A stretch of 64,000 nucleotides of DNA from Tulasnella sp. 424 (lineage: Eukaryota; Basidiomycota; Agaricomycetes; Cantharellales; Tulasnellaceae). The DNA lies in contig WSUB01000049.1 in assembly GCA_019633425.1 (NCBI GenBank), forward strand, positions 124,001 to 188,000. Reading direction: 5' to 3'. The notes beneath the pieces were generated by a model, which ran no database searches, was not told the DNA's origin, and was given only the letters and a program-made list of their open reading frames with translations. Position 1 is the stretch's first letter, and each line of letters begins with the position of its first letter. Made by a program: the position numbers and the translations under genes. Below, in pieces: positions 23,545 through 33,797 of the stretch.

Positions 23545-26500
23545 ATGCCCTCGATTGAGGACGACGACGACATCTACCCAGAGGACACACGACGAGGTCC
23601 CATCGCATGGCTCAAGGAAAACCTCAACTTTTACCGGATACATCTCCTCTTCTTCCTTTTCACGCCCCTCATCTTTGCACTCATCTTCTGGGGTTCATCG
23701 GACAGAAATTCGGATCCAGTTAGTTTCATCGACTCTTTGTTCATCGTCGTCAGCAGTATCACCGTCACTGGTCTCGCGTGAGTTATCTCCATCGACGCCC
23801 CCTCGTCATTTGTCGGCGCCTGCTCACCATTCTTTCTCTACAGTACTATAGATCTCAGTCCTCTTACAACATGGCAGCAAGTCATCCTACTTTTCCTCAT
23901 GATTATAGGTCATCCGGTGCGTGTTCAACAGCGAGCGGCGCCTGCTTTAGCTTGTGAGGGGCGCGTCAGGGTCCTAACGATAGACTATTTTTCTGGCGTC
24001 AAAAAATCATAGGTCACTGTTTCATGGTTCATCCTCTACGTCCGCAAGTGAGTTTTTGGCTGTTGCTGTTTGCCGTTTCTTTTGCAACCAAACCTATCTG
24101 GGGGAGGTGTTTCATTCCGCGACGATGTGGGGGTGGCGGAGACTGCGCTGCGCCTGAATAAAGGCTTGGGCGTCTCGCAGAAGTGGCGCATTTGCAATTG
24201 CCAAGCAAGGCAACAGTACTGCGAGCTCTGGCATTGTCAAACCGACTTGCGATGTCGCGGGCAACTTTTTTTGTCCAGCTCGTTGCACTCGACATCGCCC
24301 ACCCACAGCGCTGGCCGGGGATACCCGACTCGGGAAATTTCCTCCCAAAGGCCTGTGGACCATATCTTCACACGAACCCCCTCCCCCCTCATTCTTTCCC
24401 CTTACCTCCCACTCAAAATCGCGCAATTTTAATCCACTGAACTCTGCTGCTCTAAATTTAGGTCATACTTCCGCCGTAAATTTGGGGATGTCATCATTCA
24501 CCGTATGCAAGAGCGAGCCGCCAAGGACGGAATGCCGATCCCTCCCGAGTTGCAAGAAGAGGTTGAACTACGTGCAGAAGGTCCCTGGAAGTACCATTTG
24601 ACGAGACTTTTCAAGAGGGGTCCGAAGAAACGTGCCCCCCAGACTAGTTCAAGTCGAGGTACTTCCTCGCCTGGCGGTACGGGCGCTGGTTCCGAGAGCG
24701 ACTCTGAAGAACACGGCAAGTCAAAAAAGCACGACAAGCATGCAGAAGGGGCAAAAGTCTCTGCGCACATGATCAGGCGCATGGACAACGCGCCTCAGCT
24801 GGTTGATCCTTCGGGCTGGATTTCGTCTGGCCACGCCTCGACATCACGCGATCGAAGTAATAGTCGCAGTCAACCCATGGGATCTTCGCCTCCGCAACTG
24901 AACCTCCCGTCAACCAAGCCAGCAACATCGACGGCCGCGACGACGACTACGACGGCTCCGCATCCCGAGTTTGTCTTACAGCCCGCGATAGACCTTCAAT
25001 CCCACCCAACGATCGAGACCGATGGCGGAGCGTCCGATCGGGCAACGCTATCGCAGATTTCACACCCTCCCAATGCCGGCACTACCACGGGATACTTCCC
25101 TCGGAGTACGACTGTCGAGTTTGCCAACCCCCCGAAAACACCGCATCATGCAAGGAAGGGATCGTTCTTAGGTCAGAATATGCCGCCTTCGGCGATGGCT
25201 ACTGGAAGTCAGCAGCAACAGCAGGGGGGCAGTACGAATTTGGGGGTGGATAGCAGTCCCACGTACATGAGGCGTTCGCAGTCTAGGCCAGATGATCGAA
25301 GTACGTATCTCATTTCATTTTCTTTTCGGTTTGCCGAGAGTAAACCGCGATGCTGACGGGACTTTTTTTAATTTTTCCTTTTTCTTTTCATTTTTTCCTT
25401 TCTCCCCGATAGGGGCTCCAACGTTCCGTGGGGGAGTGGACATGGCACGCACGAGCACTCGAGGCACCATGGCCCTGGACCCAACTCCAACGCGAATTCA
25501 AGATAGAGGGTTTGGTGGATTCCCCGGTCCGTTTGACCTGATTGGCAAAATCATCCGCAAGTTGTTCCCAAGTATAGAACAAAAGATCACGATCCCCCGA
25601 ACGGAAACTCTGATATCGAATTTGAACGCCGGTGCTGGAGGAAGTGTTAATGGGCCAGCCCCAAGAGCCGTTCCGTACTTGCGATTCGATACCGTCGTAG
25701 GGAGGAATTCCGTCTTTCATGATTTGACGCAGGAGAAGCTGGAGGAATTGGGTGGGGTGGAATATCGCGCGCTTTCGCTGTTGATGTGGTTGGTTGGTAC
25801 TGTGAGTAGTGGATTCCTCAACCACGGGTGCCAAGTGGTTCACTGGGCGGCTGATGCTAATGACGCTCGTATCTTTTGGCGTCTAGTATCACGTTTGCGC
25901 ACCGCTCATTGTTTTTATCATCATTGCACCATACGCCTCACAAGCAAAATGGCGTAGTGTGTTCCATGATCAGGACAAGTATGTTTCGCCGCCATGGTGA
26001 GTAATTTTCCGTGCCGTGCCTGCCACTCGGTCCACCAGCTCACCAGGTCATTTAGGTTTGCATTGTTCCAGTCCATCTCGGCCTATACCAACACTGGTAC
26101 ATCGCTCTGCGATACGTCAATGGTACCGTTTCAACGGGCGTATGTCATGATCATCCCCATGTTCCTCGTCATCATCGCCGGAAATACTGGATTCGTGAGT
26201 TTCATATTTAGGCCCTTCTGCAGTCTAGATGCGATGATTGATTTTCCTCGCTTGACATTCTAGCCTGTCTTCCTCCGATTTTTCATATGGATCTTCACCA
26301 AGATCGTGCCCAAGAACTCCCAGATCCACGAGACACTACATTTCATACTTGACCATCCCCGACGGTGTTACATATACTTGTTCCCGTCGCACCAGACCTG
26401 GTTCTTGTTCACTGTCTTGGTGGGGATGGTCTTGACCGATTGGGTGTCTTTCTTGGTGTTGGATCTCGGGACACCTGAGATAATGGCGATTCCTCCCGGG

Positions 26501-27953
26501 ACTAGGGTCGCTGTTGGATTGCTCCAGGCCGCTGCGGTATGTGATACGTGTGCCCAAGTGCCGGATTAGGCCCGCAAGGCTGAATGTCCCTGATCTGTGT
26601 GTAGGTCCGCGCAGCTGGTTTCGCTGCTATTTCATTGAATGCTTTGGCTCCGGCCGTGAAGTGCGTCTCCTTTGTTCATCACTATGAGATAAGATGCTGA
26701 CGCCCCGCTCCTTCTGTGCGCCAGAGTTCTGTATGTTACCATGATGTGAGTCCATTCTCTTGACCTGATTGTGCAGCTTCTCATTTTGTGTTCCCCTCCC
26801 CTGCACACAGGTACGTCGCTGTGTACCCCATCGCGTTGTCCGTTCGGAGCACGAATGTATATGAGGAGCAATCCTTGGGTATCTTTGAGACGGAACCCAA
26901 GGATGAAGAAGAATTTGAAGCAGAGATGAGAGAGGGTCGGGGAAAGCTTTGGGGCCGTTATCTTGCCATGCACGCCCGGCGGCAGCTGTCATTTGGTGAG
27001 ATGGTTGATTTTGATTTGCCCGATACAGGCTGACCAAGTGTCCTGTCGGTTGGTTGATTAGATATCTGGTGGATTGGTCTTGCGCTCTGGCTGGTGGTAT
27101 GTTCCTTTTGCCTTTCTGTGGTCTGCTCTGGTATTGACCCGATCTCGATCTCTCTAGTGCATAATTGAGGTTTGTTGGACATTGGTGTATACTTCCGCCC
27201 ATGGTATGCGTACTGATTGAATTGTTAATAGCGTGCCAAGCTGGTCGACCCAGATAATCAGGGTTGGTTTAATATCTTCACCATCTGTGAGTGGCTGATC
27301 CTCTATAGTATTGGGAATTCATGATTTTGACGGTGGGCTCCTTGTAGTGTTCGAGTTGGTTTCCGCCTATGGAACCGTAGGCCTTAGCCTGGGCCTCCCG
27401 GACGTAAGATCGCCTCCTCTCCCTCCTAGACATAACCATAAACTCACCGTCTGCTTTGTAGAAAAACTACTCTTTCTCTGGTGGCCTTAGTACTTTGTCA
27501 AAGCTTATCGTCATCGCTGTGATGATTCGAGGTCGGCATCGTGGCCTTCCTGTCGCGATCGATCGTGCCGTCGTCTTGAAAGGCTACGACTTCCCGAATG
27601 GCCACGAGCAGAACGAGAGTATCTTCCCTCGTTCGGACACCATCGACCTCCGCGGTCGGAATGGGGAGCCCAAGGGAGTGGAATACCCTACGGCATATGA
27701 AGAAAAGACCGCTCTGGGGAGGCAAGATTATCAGAACGGAACTACCCTTGCGCCAGCGGTCTCGGCTCAACTTGCGCAACATTTCATGGCCAGGTCACCA
27801 GACGAGGAGCCAGAATCCACAAAACCTCCAGCTCCACCAGCTCCGCTAGCTGAGCGCCTCCGGCTTGACACCGTCCACGAAGCGCCGTTGGCTCCAAGCG
27901 CTGTACAAACTCCTGCAACAGAAGACCCTCCGTCTCTTGTTAAAGGAACCTAG
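23545..27953 (+). CDS. TRK1: TRK-type potassium transporter (1000 aa)
   Basis: This is a plasma-membrane K+ uptake protein of the fungal TRK/SKT family. Sixteen exons fit phase: 23545-23777, 23844-23916, 24013-24047, 24462-25300, 25413-25801, 25887-25996, 26056-26194, 26264-26536, 26605-26660, 26725-26745, 26811-26995, 27062-27096, 27158-27169, 27232-27286, 27348-27403 and 27462-27953. The four pore-loop glycines are present: TVTGLA, TNTGTS, RAAGFA and GTVGLS. Other family signatures are TNVYEEQSLGI and MIRGRHRGLP. A long hydrophilic loop encoded by exon 4 (24462-25300) separates the first and second membrane-pore units, as usual in fungi. Exons 10 and 13 are only 21 and 12 nt. Intron 3 is 414 nt, far longer than the others. 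The gene ends 250 bp from a convergent gene. Confidence 0.95.
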
Positions 27954-28202
27954 AATACTTTTCCTCCTATTTCGAGACGGACAGACACCCGGTATTCCCT
28001 GTGTACCATATATATTCAATTCTAGAAATACAGAGACATACATTAGATCCAGTGGGTGGCGGCAAAGCTGGACTTCGGTACGGACGCAAGTCGAACAGAG
28101 GCGGCACCCGAACACCACGGAAATCCCGGCAAAGTCTAGATATATGTACGTGAGGTGATTGGGGCGGAGGAGCATCCTCCTTTTGAGTTTGTGGCCCTCG
28201 CT

Positions 28203-30112
28203 TCAGACTGTCCTCCCTTGGGCCGGCCTCTCCTTCCACTTCCTCAGAAAAGATGTCCAGGAACCAGAAGCTCCAGCGGGTGACGCCGGCTTGGGGGGAG
28301 CGAAGAATTGGATGCTGGCCATAAGAGGAACGAGTCCTATCGACATCGCGAGGAGCGTCCACATCGCCTCCTGAACCTGTTTGATGCGATCGGTCACAAC
28401 CAGGAGGAGGCCAATGTGAAAAAACAGCGCCGCGTAGATCCCGAGTGTCTGAGGAAGTGCAAGGATAATGGAGAGCGGACGAAGGCCTTGATAGTAGTCC
28501 TCGACGGACATTACATATTGACTCTGTAACATTCGTTAACATCAATCTTGTAGTAATGGGAACTTGAGTCTTACTATTTCGGGGCCTGTCGCTAACTTCC
28601 ATTGAGGGTGTTTCTGATGGAGGAATAATCCGATGACAATTGATGCGCCGCTCAGGGAAGCCGAGGCCATGGTCGCGATGTTGTTCAGCCGGCTAGCTAT
28701 CAGGGCCATGTCGCAGCTAACCGAGTGGTAAGTAATCGACGTCAATTCAACCGAAGGCACGGTAGCAACTTACAGTAAGATAACGGCTCCCTAAGTCAGC
28801 AGGAAAGTCGTCATTATATCGTTCAAGGTTCATAGACCGGAAAACTCACAACACAGGATGACTTCATCCAAGTGCCCCGCAAGTCTTTGAAGAAGATATC
28901 CCAGTGCCTGTGGAAAACCACGCGCCCGTTAAAGAGTGTTGACATCCGCCGGAGGATGCTGATGGAAATGGAGAATGTGGCTGTTTCGCAGATTGTCATA
29001 GAGAGGCTAGATCGGACGGGGGTGTAGTCAACAAAGCCCTGAAGTCGGTCCAGACGAGCGTTAGGTAGCCCGAAGGAGTTGATGTGACGCGCGCGGCCTG
29101 GGGAGGAAGGCAAGTGCTGTCAGGGAAGGCGGAAAATCGAGGCTGAACGGAGGAGATTCACCGACTGCGCTCCACAAACGTGCTATCGGAAAGCGTCGAT
29201 ATTAGCAGGCGATCTCGCGAGCACTGAGTCAAGGAACTTACCGATGGTCGCGACCCGATATGATGTCTTATCGTCAAAGGCTGGGGAATCAACGTTACGA
29301 GTGTCCAAGTCGGTTTAACGCCTTGCTTACTTCTGAAATCTCTGAGAACCGTAAGGTATTGCAGGCATTCCGCAGCTCCCCATGGGCACGTAGAACCCGG
29401 AGCTGTTTTATCGTCTGTACAGGTAGGGTTTCGGTCAGGAAGGCAACCCAAGCATGAAGCAACATCGGTGCTGACCAACGGCGCCGTGACCCAAAAAGGC
29501 CATGAGTTCGGCCTCTGCATCACTCAAGTTTTTATCGAAGTCAAAGTGAGCGGGGAAGTAGTCCACGTGGACCCAGTATTCCGGAGTGAGGAAAGATTCT
29601 ACGAAAAGTACGGATCGCAACCTCAGCCCCAAGCTATCCACCGGAGAGGTGCTCATTCGAAACGTACTGAGGTGGCCTTTGGATTGGGACGGGGACATTC
29701 CGATGACATTGAAATCGACATCCACTGCCCAGAAGATCTGTTTGTTCCGATGGTCGACCATATAGTATAATACGGTTACGCCTGCCGGGTGTTTCGGATC
29801 TGAGATCTCCAGGTCAATGAATATCTCCATATCAAAGCGACTCGGAAGCAGGGCCAAGATCTCGTCAAACGCTTTTGTGAGGCAGCTTCTGATCTGCACG
29901 TCTCGAGGGTCTAGGCTCGTTAAGAGGCCTTTTTCGCTGTGGTACCAGTACGTGTCGCCTTCCGGGTGAACATACTCATTCCAATCGTCAGGTAAAGCCC
30001 CAGCGGGGTGATCCCTGTAGTTTTACTTAGTTAGCCAGGGAGCCTGGAGGGAGGTCTGGTGCACCCACTCGGTAAATGTGCGGGTCTTTGTGTTGGCAGG
30101 GATACTCTTCAT
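28203..30112 (-). CDS. HPEG-motif agaricomycete membrane protein, member 1 (476 aa)
   Basis: Nine exons on the minus strand fit phase: 30112-30069, 30014-29476, 29414-29331, 29280-29242, 29182-29162, 29097-28850, 28790-28774, 28692-28575 and 28523-28203. The N-terminal part has a WW-like LPDDWNEYVHPEGDTYWY, then MVDHRNKQIFW, both typical of a family repeatedly found in agaricomycetes without known function. The middle part (RARHINSFGLPNARLDRL) aligns with the two paralogues at 56.2-62.2 kb. The C-terminal third has three hydrophobic segments (SGASIVIGLFLH, LGIYAALFFHIGLLLV and LLAMSIGLVPLMASI). Exons of 21 and 17 nt are notable. The start ATG is followed by a short first exon. It is convergent with TRK. 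The function is unknown. Confidence 0.8.
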
Positions 30113-31064
30113 GACGCATTTTGGGTTTGGACTAACAATCGGACGGTCTTAGTTTGTTTTTGAGGCTCCTGGTTCGTGGTTTCCGCTTACGGGATGGGCT
30201 CGCGGTTGTAGCGTCTATTCGCTGATGGAAGGATCGGCCTGCAAGGGAATGGAAGCGCTGAGGGAATTTTTAGTCACCACGTCATGTGACATGAATTGTC
30301 CGAACGGAGCTAACCGGCGTAGTATGCTGGGGGTGCCGCCATGTGACATGATACATTGGCCATAAGAAACGATGATGATGGTTCGGGGAAAAGGATTAAG
30401 CGGGTTCTGGAGGAGGTTGGGGGATTCTCGGGCGCGCTGAGACTTTGAAACTATCGCAGACCAGACGTATTCTTAAATCATCGTGTCTCGAGTTTTGGAA
30501 TCTTCCATCGAAAGAAAAGATAACCCTGTGTCTGGTACAATCTCTTGTCCCACTTCAAAGTTAATATCCAATAGATCGGAATAAACTTGTTCTCCGATTT
30601 CGTTCTAGAAAGCACCCAAATTCCACGACTAAGGGCACCGGCCTCTTATTCTTTCGACGTGTGGCGGGGGTTTTTCTAAAAAGAACAAAGAAAACCGATC
30701 GAACATGTGCGGGGCATATGTTTACCTTCAGAGGTGAAGTCGTTTTACGGACCAATTTGATAGCTTCATGGTGTGTGAATGATGTTTACAGCGGGGACGG
30801 GGGAGGGATGGGTTACAATGGGTGGGGGATCTTTTTATACGAGAGGTTGGGAGGTGCAGCGAGTTTAGTTCGGAAGCGGTGCCATGTCGACCCTGAGAGG
30901 TACCGTAACCGGGGTTAGCACGCGCGCTACCTCATGCCAGATGCCACGGGGCACCCGTTCCCAGATCCTCCTGTCCTGTGCACGGACGCATCCGCGTCGT
31001 TCAACGTAAACAGCCACTTGCACACAATTCTAAAAAGGAACAAAGCGTGAAATACTCTTAGATC
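30113..31064. other. Intergenic, no gene seen
   Basis: This lies between the 5' end of the HPEG-family gene and the 3' end of the methyltransferase. Only short frames occur on both strands. A pair of similar CATGTGACATGA strings at about 30283 and 30341 may be promoter elements of the HPEG gene. Confidence 0.4.
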
Positions 31065-32302
31065 TCAACTAGAAGTCAATTTCCATTGCGTCAAGGGTCC
31101 ATCTTCATCTGTCGACCCCCATGAAATGACATAATGTCCGAGCACTAATTCGAGTTCTTCCATTTCATCGAGCATTTCCAATCCAGACAGTCTATTGAGA
31201 ACAATTTAGCTGGTTGATCGGTAGTTTAACGTGTGGAAAACACACCTCTCAAGTTCAGAGTCTGTAAAGCATGAGACTCGTGCATTCTTCAGCGTGATGG
31301 AGGCGGCCGTTGAGAAGCCAGAGTCGTGCAATCGACGCTCCAGACTTTGCCTCGTCGAATCATCATCAACGCCTGGAAGTTCGATGTTCCGGATCTTGAG
31401 GGAGTGGCAAATCAGCCCAGGTCGCCAGTGATCTCAGCTTCTTTCTAACCTTCAGATTTTCTCGCATGACTTTTCCAAAGGCGTCTCCAAGGCCAAACAT
31501 ATCATAGGAGATTATACTGACCTGAGCGTACCGCTCACAGAACCATCGTATTACAGCAGAGGAGGTTTCCGGAGACATGTAAGGAAATACGCATTCCGCT
31601 AGGAGGAGGACTGGCTGTTCGGTCAGGAGGAGGGTCTCGAGTGGCTGTAGCGCCGTTGAAGGCTCGCCCCTGAGGTCTGCGGCTTGGACGTTGAATACAC
31701 CCGAGCGTAGAACAGTCCCTCCTCTCTCTAGGAGATGGACAGGTTTCAGTCATAATGCTATCTATAACTCGCAAGACTCCGCTTGCTCACCGATCGTAAT
31801 GTCTGGTCCCACAGCTTGTCCGAGTGTAGAGTGTTTACGGATTGATAGAAGTTTCTTTGTAACGACTTCAGGAAAGTCTATCTCTACATACTTGCTGATG
31901 CGTTGGTTAACGGCTAGATCCTGGGTTGGGCAGGAGGAAGTCAATCTGACTGAGAACAAGCTGTGGAGAACTAGGAACAAGTCAACTTGCGTTTAGGCGC
32001 CAAAATCGGGTGTCGCTCCCAGCTCCAAGACTGACTATCTGGGCCTTTGATGACTCTCCAAGCAAGTCTAACCACTTGATGACAAGTCTATCGATGACTT
32101 CGGAGCGGATGAATGTCCCCAAGTTAATGAGTGGTGGTCGAGTCGGGATCAGATGCGAGCGGGGGACGAGATACTGGATGTAAGGATCTTTGAGATAGCC
32201 TTTTCGTACTGCAGATACGCGAGCGTGCGCAGCATCGTCGTCTGTTGAGCGGATGGCAGCATCCCCATCAGGGAACGCCCGTGGTGGTGGTGGTGGGAGC
32301 AT
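31065..32302 (-). CDS. PPM1: Leucine carboxyl methyltransferase 1 (PP2A methyltransferase), 331 aa
   Basis: This enzyme methylates the C-terminal leucine carboxylate of the protein phosphatase 2A catalytic subunit using S-adenosylmethionine, controlling PP2A holoenzyme assembly. Five minus-strand exons: 32302-31991, 31920-31791, 31727-31450, 31394-31246 and 31191-31065. Family signatures in order are STDDDA then SAVRKGYLKDP (about 19-40), PPLINLGTF, the SAM motif SLGAGSDTRFWRL (about 91-103), KYVEIDFPEVV, LLLAECVFPYM, FGKVMRENL, and near the end LDEMEELELVLGHYVISWG. Its length equals the usual 320-340 aa. Intron 1 begins with GC (GCAAGT) and no GT donor keeps the frame, so it looks like a GC-AG intron. 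It is divergent from TIM22. Confidence 0.93.
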
Positions 32303-32406
32303 TACGGGTCCCAAAATGAGATCACGTGACGTAGTCAGGGACAGCCGAACTTTTCGAGCCGCGTCCAGAGCCGTCATCCCTTTAGCTTTGCCCCAACACC
32401 CGCGAC
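32303..32406. promoter_or_regulatory. Shared divergent promoter of PPM1 and TIM22
   Basis: Only 104 bp separate the two start codons (minus-strand ATG ending at 32302, plus-strand ATG at 32407). Both transcription starts and both leaders must fit here or overlap the neighbouring coding sequence. The stretch includes ATCACGTGACG, a CACGTG E-box-type palindrome. No TATA box is seen. Confidence 0.7.
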
Positions 32407-33159
32407 ATGTCACCACCTCAAGGGCTATTCCCTCCACTGTTTCCAGAAGGTCGGGAACCTCTGCCACCAGACTGGACGGATGAGGAGAGACAAAATTATG
32501 CGACAAACCAGAAGGTCTCGAAGTATTTTGGATTCGCAATGGAGAGCTGCGTGGTGAAGACCGCGATGGCTGGAGTTGTCGGTAAGAGTCTAGAGACAAA
32601 AACAAAGTCGATTCTGTATAGATGACAGTGTTCATTCGAAATCGTAGGAACGGGCGTTGGCGCTGCATTTTCATTAATGGGAACGACCTTCAGTTACGAA
32701 GCGGCATATGGAACACACACGCAACAAACTACAAAAGCATGGTTCAGGGACCAAGGACAGAAAATGTGGAGGACTGGTAGAGGCTTTGGAAAAGTCGGCG
32801 CACTATACTCGGGGACCGAATGTGTGATAGAGTCGGTAAGTCGGGTCTCCGTCGGAATCTGTCGAGATCACCTGCTGACACCCAACGGGCCATCCGTGCT
32901 TTCCATTTTCCATGCGTGCAGTATCGCGCGAAAAACGACATTTATAACCCAATCGCGGCAGGTTTCGTCTCTGGAGCGATTCTTGCCCGGAATTCGGGTC
33001 CGACTGCCGCGTTGGGGGGTGGGGTGGCCTTTGCATTATTCTCAGCGGGGATCGAGCTTTTCTTGCACCGGGAGACGCAGTGAGTCCAACCGACTTTCCA
33101 TCCAGCTGTCTGGTAACTGTTGACACCTTAACGGCATCTGCTTCCACAGCGAGGACTAG
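32407..33159 (+). CDS. TIM22: Mitochondrial import inner membrane translocase subunit Tim22 (176 aa)
   Basis: This is the channel subunit of the TIM22 complex, which inserts carrier proteins into the inner mitochondrial membrane. Four exons: 32407-32581, 32648-32835, 32922-33079 and 33150-33159, the last coding only the final residues HED. Conserved elements are PGREPLPP-like [31 protein letters not shown] (first membrane segment and conserved Cys), [19 protein letters not shown] (second conserved Cys), and [10 protein letters not shown] followed by [15 protein letters not shown]. The length is typical. The two cysteines correspond to the pair that forms a disulfide in yeast Tim22. Confidence 0.95.
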
Positions 33160-33797
33160 CTGCAGCCGTTCAACCCTGTGCCACCGTCACGTTCGACATA
33201 ATCTCTTCATTAGAATGCCTGCCTTTTAACTTATCCACTTCATTCGACCTCGATCCACAGCTTATCGTTGGCAGCCCCGTGGTCGACCGTTATGCCTGTT
33301 CGCACTGTATAATTTCTTTTGCCGAGATCGCTCTCCGCGTTTAATTCTAGCCTCCGCTTACGGCATCGGGTGAGGTTCTTTTCCCCTTGTGGACAGTTTT
33401 GCAGGTCAAGAGGTCTATGGCGCATGATTCGCCTAAAGTTACGTACCGCAACGTGCGCAGAGGTCGAGTTGTAGCAAGGCGACTGAAACTTGGCGAGTCT
33501 CGGCAACTTCGGCCGGAGAGTCCTCTGGGTGACAAATCCCCCGACCACCACCATCTCCCTTAAAACCAGCTGCCCCCTCTTTACCCTTCCGGACCATCCT
33601 CAATTCCCCGCTAACGCCCCAATCTGAGGTAGCGAGGCGTGCGACTCGGGAGTTTCTTCGTGGATATTTGTCTTTCCCGGAGCGAGGCTTTGCTCCAGTC
33701 ACACCGCGATCATTCCCGGGTCTTTTAGGCTCAGCGTTTACTCAGAACTCGCCACCTTTTTTCTTTTTTTCTTTTCTACCTTCCACAGCCCTAGACA

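Noticed and set aside
26627..27202. Minus-strand frame of 191 codons
   Set aside because: It lies opposite several TRK exons and introns, which are well supported on the plus strand.
31450..31521. An intron starting GTCAGT at 31521 in PPM1
   Set aside because: The reading continues in frame through conserved family sequence (SYDMFGLGDAFGKVM), so the site is not used.
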